Source of the DNA: CAWUKT01 sp963923035
GTDB lineage: Bacteria; Bacteroidota; Bacteroidia; J057; JADKCL01
Direction of reading: 5' to 3'
Length of the DNA stretch: 41,612 bases
Assembly (NCBI GenBank): GCA_963923035.1
Contig: CAWUKT010000062.1
Coordinates: forward strand, 1-41,612
The notes beneath the pieces are model-generated. The model saw only the letters and a program-made list of their open reading frames with translations. It searched no databases and had not been told where the DNA came from. Every line of letters starts with the position of its first letter. Position 1 is the stretch's first letter. Shown piece after piece: positions 9,440 to 14,492 of this stretch. A program made the position numbers and the translations under genes.

Positions 9440-10684
9440 ATGATCATCGAAGTGAAAGTACCCAGCCCCGGCGAATCCATTACTGAAGTGGAACTCGGCG
9501 CGTGGCTGGTGGAAGATGGGGACATCGTCGAAATGGACGATGAACTCGTCGAAATCAATTCCGACAAAGCGACTTTGGCCCTCCCGGCCGAAGAAGAAGG
9601 TCGGATCGAAATTATCGCCCAGGAAGGTGATGTCGTCGAGATCGGCGCTGTCATCGCCAAGATTGATACGTCGGCAGCCGGTGAAAAAGCCGATTCCAGC
9701 TCCAATGGAGCTTCTTCTGAAGCCAAATCGGAAGTGGAAACTGCCGCCCCCCAGAACGAAAACTACGCTACAGGTACCCCGAGTCCTTCCGCTGAGAAGA
9801 TGATGAAGGACCAGGGCATCTCCAAGGGCCAGGTGACCGGTACCGGCCGCGACGGCCGCATCACCAAAGGTGATGTCATCGAGGCCGCCAAGTCGGGCTC
9901 CAAATCCACTCCCGCTCCGGCCAAGGAAGCCGCTCCTAAGAAGGAGTCCAAGCCTGCCGCCGCTCCCGTCTTCACGGGCGGATCCCGGGAGATCACCCGC
10001 AAGCGGATGACGCCTCTCCGTCGGACCATCGCCGACCGCCTCGTCTCCGTCAAAAACGAGACCGCCATGCTCACCACCTTCAACGAGGTGGACATGACTG
10101 GCATCAAGGAGATGCGCGCCAAGTACAAGGAAAAATTCAAGGAGCATTACGGCATTGGGCTCGGCTTCATGGGCTTCTTCGTGAAGGCCTGTACCGAAGC
10201 GATGAAGTTCTTCCCCGCCATCAACGCCCAGATCGATGGCAAGGAAATCCTTTACCACGACTACGTGGACGTCGGCATCGCGGTCAGTACCCAGCGGGGA
10301 CTGGTCGTACCGAATATCCGCAACGCGGAATCCATGTCCATCGTGCAGGTCGAGCAGGCCATCCGTGGCTATGCTGCCAAGGCCCGCAACAATGAGATCA
10401 CGATTGAGGACATGACCGGAGGAACCTTCACCATTACCAATGGTGGCATCTTCGGCTCGATGTTGTCCACGCCGATCATCAACCCGCCCCAGAGTGCCAT
10501 CCTCGGGATGCACAACATCGTCGACCGCCCCGTCGCGGTGAACGGAAAGGTTGAAATCCGCCCGATCATGTACGTGGCCCTGTCTTATGACCACCGCATC
10601 GTCGACGGCAAGGAAGCCGTGAGTTTCCTCTTCAAAGTCCGCGAATTCCTGGAAGATCCGGCCCGTCTGCTGATCGGAATTTGA
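9440..10684 (+). CDS. sucB: 2-oxoglutarate dehydrogenase E2 (dihydrolipoyl succinyltransferase)
   Basis: 414 residues. SucB forms the core of the 2-oxoglutarate dehydrogenase complex and transfers succinyl from lipoate to CoA. Domain order seen: lipoyl domain (1-76) with the lipoylated lysine K43 in INSDKATL, an Ala/Ser/Glu-rich linker, a peripheral subunit-binding domain (about 112-150, with ISKGQVTGTGRDGRITKGD), a Pro/Ala/Lys linker, and the catalytic acyltransferase domain ending in SYDHRIVDGKEAV with H385 and D389. The 17-bp spacing from sucA indicates one operon. The E3 subunit (lpd) is not in the window. A branched-chain or pyruvate E2 is less likely given the adjacent sucA. Confidence 0.96.
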   Translation: MIIEVKVPSPGESITEVELGAWLVEDGDIVEMDDELVEINSDKATLALPAEEEGRIEIIAQEGDVVEIGAVIAKIDTSAAGEKADSSSNGASSEAKSEVETAAPQNENYATGTPSPSAEKMMKDQGISKGQVTGTGRDGRITKGDVIEAAKSGSKSTPAPAKEAAPKKESKPAAAPVFTGGSREITRKRMTPLRRTIADRLVSVKNETAMLTTFNEVDMTGIKEMRAKYKEKFKEHYGIGLGFMGFFVKACTEAMKFFPAINAQIDGKEILYHDYVDVGIAVSTQRGLVVPNIRNAESMSIVQVEQAIRGYAAKARNNEITIEDMTGGTFTITNGGIFGSMLSTPIINPPQSAILGMHNIVDRPVAVNGKVEIRPIMYVALSYDHRIVDGKEAVSFLFKVREFLEDPARLLIGI

Positions 10685-10703
10685 TTCCAGCGATTCTCTT
10701 CAT

Positions 10704-10744
10704 GTGCAAATGGAGCCTCCCGACGGTTCCATTTGCACTTTTTT
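10704..10744 (+). terminator. Intrinsic terminator after sucB
   Basis: An 11-bp perfect stem, GTGCAAATGGA (10704-10714) with TCCATTTGCAC (10728-10738), is followed by six T. It closes the sucAB operon. An in-frame ATG at 10733 lies inside this hairpin, which argues against using it as the selD start. Confidence 0.95.
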
Positions 10745-10768
10745 GTATCACCACCCATTCATTCCTTC

Positions 10769-11803
10769 ATGTCCACGATCCAGCTTACCCAATTCAGTCA
10801 CGGAGCCGGTTGCGGCTGCAAAATCGCTCCGGCCGTATTGGATGAAATACTGAAGACCAGCATCCCCCAGCAACCCGATGCCCGCTTGTTGGTAGGCAAC
10901 AATTCCCGGGACGATGCGGCGGTCTACGATTTGGGGGATGGCCGGGCCCTGATCAGCACCACGGACTTTTTCATGCCCATTGTGGACGATCCCTATGACT
11001 TTGGCCGGATCGCCTCCGCCAATGCTATCAGTGACGTGTACGCGATGGGAGGAACCCCGGCGGTAGCGATTGCGATTCTGGGCTGGCCGGTGGACAAGAT
11101 TCCCACGGAGGTCGCAGCCCGCGTGCTGGAAGGCAGCCGTGCCGTCTGTGCCGAGGCCGGAATTGTATTGGGAGGGGGACATAGCATCGACAGCCCGGAG
11201 CCCATCTTTGGATTGGCGGTGACCGGCTTGATTGAAACGGCTCAGTTGAAGCGGAACGACCAGGGACAAGCCGGTGATTTGCTTTATTTGACCAAGCCTT
11301 TAGGTATCGGCGCGATCAGTACCGCCCAGAAACGGGGAATCGTCCAATCCGAAGATTTGGAGCGGATTGTGAACCTGATGACAACGCTGAACAAGCCCGG
11401 TCAGACCTTCGCCCAACTGCCGTATGTACACGCGATGACGGACGTCACTGGATTTGGGTTGCTGGGTCACCTGAGCGAAATGGCGCAGGGCAGCGGATGC
11501 AGTGCGGAGGTGTGGTTCGATGCTGTGCCGCGCATTGCCAGCGCGGAGACGTACATTGCCGCCGGGGCTGTTCCCGGTGGAACCAAACGCAATTGGGCGA
11601 GTTATGGCCACCACATTGTCGACCTGGATGAGCCGCAGCGCTTCTTGCTCTGCGATCCCCAGACGAGTGGCGGATTGTTGGTGGCTCTTGATCCCGCGCA
11701 CCAAGCGGATTTTGAAGCCGAGATGAAGGCCTTGGGGCTGGAAGTCGAAGCCAAGCCCATTGGGAAGTTGGTGCCGGGCAATGAACGCATACAGGTCAAG
11801 TAA
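10769..11803 (+). CDS. selD: Selenide, water dikinase SelD
   Basis: 344 residues from the ATG at 10769. The upstream ATG at 10733 lies within the sucB terminator, and family members begin with the LTQFSHGAGCGCK segment, so 10769 is chosen. SelD makes selenophosphate from selenide and ATP for selenocysteine or 2-selenouridine synthesis. Seen: active-site GCGCK with Cys15 (the Cys/Sec position) and Lys18, DDAAVYDLGDG, TTDFFMPIVDDPYDFGRIA, GGGHSIDSPEPIFGLAVTG, MTDVTGFGLLGHL and LCDPQTSGGLL. It is the Cys form, so it needs no selenocysteine itself. No selA, selB, selC or selU/ybbB is in the window. Its stop codon abuts the next ATG (TAAATG), implying co-transcription with the glycosyltransferase. 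Confidence 0.96.
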   Translation: MSTIQLTQFSHGAGCGCKIAPAVLDEILKTSIPQQPDARLLVGNNSRDDAAVYDLGDGRALISTTDFFMPIVDDPYDFGRIASANAISDVYAMGGTPAVAIAILGWPVDKIPTEVAARVLEGSRAVCAEAGIVLGGGHSIDSPEPIFGLAVTGLIETAQLKRNDQGQAGDLLYLTKPLGIGAISTAQKRGIVQSEDLERIVNLMTTLNKPGQTFAQLPYVHAMTDVTGFGLLGHLSEMAQGSGCSAEVWFDAVPRIASAETYIAAGAVPGGTKRNWASYGHHIVDLDEPQRFLLCDPQTSGGLLVALDPAHQADFEAEMKALGLEVEAKPIGKLVPGNERIQVK

Positions 11804-12565
11804 ATGGGGATTTCAGCGGTCATCATCACCAAAAATGAGGAGCGGAATATTGGCCGCTGCCTGGCGTCTTTGGCGGGATTGGTGGATGAAATGATCGTGG
11901 TGGATACCTTTTCCAAGGACCGGACCCAGGAGATTTGCCGGGAGCATGGTGCGCGGGTGGTGGAAAAAGAATGGATGGGGTATTCAGCAACGAAGAACTT
12001 TGCCAATGACCTCGCGGCCCACGAATATATCTTGTCCCTGGATGCCGATGAGGCGCTGGATGAGGAGTTGAAAGGCTTGTTGATGCGGGAAAAAGAACAA
12101 CTTCAGGGCGTTTACGAATTCAACCGTCTGGCTTTTTATTGCGGCCGCCCGATCCGTCGGGCCGGCTGGTACCCGGATCGCAAGATCCGGCTCTTCCCGA
12201 AGGGCGGCGCCCGTTGGGAGGGCGCCTTCGTCCACGAGGAACTCGTTCCCCAACCCAATTTACCGGTAAAGCGTTTGTCGGGGCACCTCCTGCACTATAC
12301 CTATTATACCATCGGTGAGCACATCGCCCGCGCGAACAAGTACTCGGACCTGGCGGCCCAGGGCATTGCACAATCCGGCAAGACCGGACTGCGCTGGCGG
12401 GCGCGGCTGTCGGCCGCCCTGCGCTTTTTCAAGATGTACATCTTGAAGGGCGGCTTCCTCGAAGGCCGATTGGGCTACCTCATCTGCCGGATCACGGCCA
12501 TGGAAGTCTACCTGAAGTACGCGAAGGCCGCAGAACTGCGGAAGCAGTCTGCTTCCTCCTCCTGA
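11804..12565 (+). CDS. Glycosyltransferase family 2 (WaaE/KdtX-like)
   Basis: 253 residues with a GT-A fold start, SAVIITKNEERNIGRCL (residues 4-20). The metal-binding DAD motif is at 80-82 (LSLDADEAL), and the Arg-rich ...RKIRLFPKG segment is typical of the lipopolysaccharide-core WaaE/KdtX-like branch. The C terminus is basic and amphipathic without a clear transmembrane span. It probably moves a sugar from a nucleotide donor onto lipopolysaccharide core or another envelope glycan on the inner face of the membrane; the substrate cannot be read from sequence. It starts on the base after the selD stop, so it is translationally coupled, although the two functions are unrelated. A pyrimidine-rich tract with few G follows. 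Confidence 0.85.
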   Translation: MGISAVIITKNEERNIGRCLASLAGLVDEMIVVDTFSKDRTQEICREHGARVVEKEWMGYSATKNFANDLAAHEYILSLDADEALDEELKGLLMREKEQLQGVYEFNRLAFYCGRPIRRAGWYPDRKIRLFPKGGARWEGAFVHEELVPQPNLPVKRLSGHLLHYTYYTIGEHIARANKYSDLAAQGIAQSGKTGLRWRARLSAALRFFKMYILKGGFLEGRLGYLICRITAMEVYLKYAKAAELRKQSASSS

Positions 12566-12677
12566 TTCCTTTTCCCGTCCCCTTCATTTTTCCCTTTTCC
12601 CAGCATCCATCCCCCTCCATTTTTCTCATTCGTCGAAAAAATCCCTTCCATTTCCAATTTTTCCGCTCCCGACCCAA
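12550..12677 (+). terminator. C/T-rich, G-poor tract; possible Rho-dependent terminator
   Basis: Directly after the glycosyltransferase, about 125 bases of the plus strand are almost all C and T with very few G, without a hairpin plus T-run. Such C-rich, G-poor RNA is the known character of Rho utilisation sites. No intrinsic terminator exists between this gene and the candidate RNA that follows, so Rho termination here would fit. Inference from composition only. Confidence 0.4.
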
Positions 12678-12769
12678 GGAGCCATTTTCATCCCCAAAAC
12701 GACCTTTAGGGGCTGCAAAGCATTGTTTTGCTCCGAAGATTTAAGCATGAATACTAATCCAAAAAGTTT

Positions 12770-12812
12770 TTGCTATAGACAATAATAGTAAAACTAAAAC
12801 CTTTTATAGCAA
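12770..12812. repeat. Inverted repeat with flanking TATAGACA direct repeats
   Basis: TTGCTATA (12770-12777) is the reverse complement of TATAGCAA (12805-12812), with a 27-base A-rich spacer. TATAGACA occurs twice in direct orientation, at 12774-12781 and 12823-12830, 49 bp apart. This could be a regulator site or the 5' part of the structured RNA that follows. Confidence 0.5.
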
Positions 12813-12819
12813 TTGCCGT

Positions 12820-13066
12820 ACATATAGACAAACAGCAAATAATTAACCTGTACCGAACCGCCTATGCAAGCAACTGACCTTTACACAATCTTCGTTCGCA
12901 GCTAACGTTAAAGCTGCAGCAAACCATAACTCAACCTACGATCCGGGCCTCGAATTGTGTACCGACAAGCCTAAAAAATAACCCGGATTCTTTTTAAGGA
13001 TTCGTCCGTTCGGCGGAGGCCGTTTAGACTACGGCGGTTTCCCCGAACGATACGATCCTTTTTTTT
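12820..13066 (+). ncRNA. Candidate structured non-coding RNA ending in a long terminator hairpin
   Basis: This stretch has no open reading frame but clear nested pairing. TACACAAT (12882-12889) pairs with ATTGTGTA (12954-12961) and encloses the hairpin GCAGCT (12898-12903) / AGCTGC (12912-12917). A long hairpin with eight T follows (see the terminator at 12996-13066). It does not show the conserved landmarks of tmRNA, RNase P RNA or SRP RNA: there is no tag ending in Ala-Ala with a 3' CCA half-tRNA, no GAGGAAAGTCCGGGC, and no GNAR-capped SRP helix. 6S RNA is not excluded because it is defined by structure. It could also be a leader that is attenuated before the YqiJ-like gene. The 5' end is a guess. 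Confidence 0.45.
12996..13066 (+). terminator. Long Rho-independent terminator hairpin
   Basis: AAGGAT (12996-13001) pairs with ATCCTT (13055-13060). Further in, CGTTCGG (13007-13013) pairs with CCGAACG (13043-13049), GGA pairs with TCC, and GCCGT (13019-13023) pairs with ACGGC (13031-13035). Eight T (13059-13066) follow. The near-continuous 65-nt rod is longer than an ordinary terminator, so it probably also forms the 3' domain of the RNA it ends. Confidence 0.85.
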
Positions 13067-13085
13067 ATTCCACCCCAACAAGCCC

Positions 13086-13093
13086 TATATTCC
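13086..13093 (+). promoter_or_regulatory. Possible -7 promoter element before the YqiJ-like gene
   Basis: TATATTCC, six of eight matches to the Bacteroidota -7 consensus TAnnTTTG, lies 21 bp before the ATG at 13115 and after the terminator. This would let the cassette start its own transcript. The -33 element is not clear. Confidence 0.3.
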
Positions 13094-13114
13094 TAGAGAA
13101 TTTGGGTTATTACA

Positions 13115-13807
13115 ATGAAAGAAATCCTTGACCTCTCGTTTTCCGGTCCGATGGTGTTCCCAACTGCATTGCTCCTCTTTGTGGGGCTGTACTGGGTCGT
13201 TTTCCTCATCGGGCTGATCGACCTGAGCTTTCTCGACTTCGATCTGGATGTCGACAAGGATATTGGGATCGAGATTGATCTCGATGCCGATGTGGATGTC
13301 GACGTGGACGTAGACTCCGACGTCGATGCCGATTCCCAGGGTGGCCCCGGACTGGGCGTCAATATTTTGCGTTTCCTGAACCTGGACGCAGTTCCCTTCA
13401 TGGTCTTCACGAGCTTTTTCGCCCTGTTTTTCTGGGCGGGAAGCCTGATCGTCACCCACGAAGTGGGTGGCAACCTTGGCATCGTGCTCGGCCTGATGGT
13501 CGCTTCGGCCATTGGCGCTGCCCTCCTCACCAAACTGGTGACCCAGCCGTTCAAAGGCTTCTTCCGCTCCCTCAACGATGAGGAAAAGCCGATTCAATTC
13601 CGGGGCCGTATCTGTGTCCTTGAATTGGGCGTGGAAGGCAACCGACTGGGCCAGGCCGATCTGATGGTCGATGGAAAAAGCATTCTGTTGAATGTACTCT
13701 CGGAGACGGGAGACAAAGTCAAGCGGGGCACCCAATGCGTCATCGTAGATTATGTCGCAGACCGGGATGCCTATACTGTTCATCCATTTCAAACGGAAGG
13801 AATATGA
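13115..13807 (+). CDS. YqiJ-like (DUF1449) OB-fold membrane protein with acidic ladder
   Basis: 230 residues. Predicted transmembrane helices lie at about 13-36, 93-114 and 119-142, followed by a C-terminal OB-fold domain (about 160-228, FRGRICVLELGVEG onward). This layout and the downstream flotillin match E. coli YqiJ-YqiK and Bacillus YuaF-FloT, where the OB-fold protein partners the flotillin in membrane microdomains. The loop at 41-73 is striking: every odd residue except Gly51 is Asp or Glu (15 Asp, 1 Glu), alternating mostly with hydrophobics, in a pattern like DVDVDVD. With three spans, this loop and the OB domain lie on the same side of the membrane. The gene overlaps the next one by ATGA, so it heads a translationally coupled set. 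The OB/YqiJ assignment is by pattern and context. Confidence 0.85.
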   Translation: MKEILDLSFSGPMVFPTALLLFVGLYWVVFLIGLIDLSFLDFDLDVDKDIGIEIDLDADVDVDVDVDSDVDADSQGGPGLGVNILRFLNLDAVPFMVFTSFFALFFWAGSLIVTHEVGGNLGIVLGLMVASAIGAALLTKLVTQPFKGFFRSLNDEEKPIQFRGRICVLELGVEGNRLGQADLMVDGKSILLNVLSETGDKVKRGTQCVIVDYVADRDAYTVHPFQTEGI

Positions 13808-13968
13808 ACTCGATTGGATTTTTTCCCACCCTTGGCATTGTACTCGTCATCGGTGTAATCGTGGGCATTGGCGCTTTTCTTGTGTTTAGAAAGCGTTTCA
13901 GCAACGAAAAACGGGCGGAATTCAGACCTTACGACGAACAGGACCCGACCAATCTATCCGACCAATGA
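13804..13968 (+). CDS. Micro membrane protein 1 of the flotillin cassette (54 aa)
   Basis: The ATG at 13804 overlaps the YqiJ-like stop (ATGA), giving 54 residues. One hydrophobic span (about residues 6-28, FFPTLGIVLVIGVIVGIGAF...) is followed by a basic stretch RKRFSNEKR and an acidic tail, consistent with N-out/C-in topology. A longer reading from 13735 would add an unlikely Cys/Arg-rich leader that overlaps the upstream gene, so it is rejected. No family recognised. Stop-start overlaps on both sides suggest it is made in fixed ratio with its neighbours and may be an accessory subunit of the OB-fold/flotillin complex. Confidence 0.75.
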   Translation: MNSIGFFPTLGIVLVIGVIVGIGAFLVFRKRFSNEKRAEFRPYDEQDPTNLSDQ

Positions 13969-14147
13969 ACGAGCGTTATATCATTTTCAGCTTGTTCTCC
14001 CTGTTCGTATTGTGGGCCATCCTGGTCTTCCGATTGTACCGAAAACAGCGCGCGAAAGACAAAAGCCGCCCGCCCGAACCTCCCGAATACTATCCTGATT
14101 TTGAACCAGAATCCAACCATAACAACGAAAACCGACCTCCAATGTAA
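13965..14147 (+). CDS. Micro membrane protein 2 of the flotillin cassette (60 aa)
   Basis: The ATG at 13965 overlaps the previous stop (ATGA). The product has 60 residues with one span (about 5-24, YIIFSLFSLFVLWAILVFRL), then a basic YRKQRAKDK segment, then a Pro/Glu-rich hydrophilic tail (PPEPPEYYPDFEPE) that looks disordered and cytoplasmic. No family recognised. Its overlap with micro protein 1, and the layout they share (one helix, then a basic segment, then an acidic tail), suggest paired function beside the YqiJ-like protein. Confidence 0.75.
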   Translation: MNERYIIFSLFSLFVLWAILVFRLYRKQRAKDKSRPPEPPEYYPDFEPESNHNNENRPPM

Positions 14148-14186
14148 AAAGAGCCTCCACCTTCCCTCATAATTTCCGGAAAGGCT

Positions 14187-14194
14187 GTACCTTC
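14187..14194 (+). promoter_or_regulatory. Possible promoter element before micro protein 3
   Basis: TACCTTCG (seven of eight matches to TAnnTTTG) lies 5 bp before the ATG at 14200. If used, the transcript would have almost no leader. No good -33 element was seen, so confidence is low. Confidence 0.25.
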
Positions 14195-14199
14195 GCACC

Positions 14200-14367
14200 A
14201 TGACCAGATGGTTTCTGAATATGGGACAACAAGAAATCGCGATTATTTTCATCGTGTTCCTGTTCCTCATGATCGTTTCCCCCGTCCTGGTGGCCATTTT
14301 GGGCCGCATCACCCGATTCTTCCGCGACGATGCCCCTTCCCGGAAAGACGACTCCCGGCATCGCTGA
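14200..14367 (+). CDS. Micro membrane protein 3 of the flotillin cassette (55 aa)
   Basis: A 55-codon frame from the ATG at 14200 to the TGA at 14365-14367. Residues about 11-35 form a strongly hydrophobic helix (EIAIIFIVFLFLMIVSP...), followed by an amphipathic basic stretch (GRITRFFRDD) and a short charged tail. An in-frame ATG at 14221 (MGQQEIAI) is an alternative start that loses seven residues. The codon composition and one-helix layout are like the two micro proteins just upstream, which supports a real gene despite the length. It stands 52 bp after micro protein 2 and 125 bp before the flotillin. No family recognised. Confidence 0.65.
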   Translation: MTRWFLNMGQQEIAIIFIVFLFLMIVSPVLVAILGRITRFFRDDAPSRKDDSRHR

Positions 14368-14437
14368 TTTTTCAGCCCTCACCTTCCCAATTCCCCAATT
14401 TCATCCATATATTGTACTTGGATGAACTACGGAATCT

Positions 14438-14455
14438 TTGGAACTTCGGTTCCAA
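14438..14455 (+). promoter_or_regulatory. UUCG-capped hairpin in the flotillin leader
   Basis: TTGGAAC (14438-14444) pairs with GTTCCAA (14449-14455) around a TTCG loop closed by C-G, the very stable cUUCGg tetraloop. No T-run follows, so it is not a terminator. It would sit in the 5' leader about 40 nt before the flotillin ATG and may stabilise the mRNA or mark a processing site. Confidence 0.6.
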
Positions 14456-14492
14456 TCGTAACTGAATACTGAAACCACAACCCTAATCCCCA

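Noticed and set aside
12820..13066. tmRNA (ssrA) as the identity of the structured RNA
   Set aside because: There is no half-tRNA with TTCGA-type loops and paired acceptor ends, and the only Ala-containing frame inside (from about 12901) does not end in a Leu-Ala-Ala type tag.
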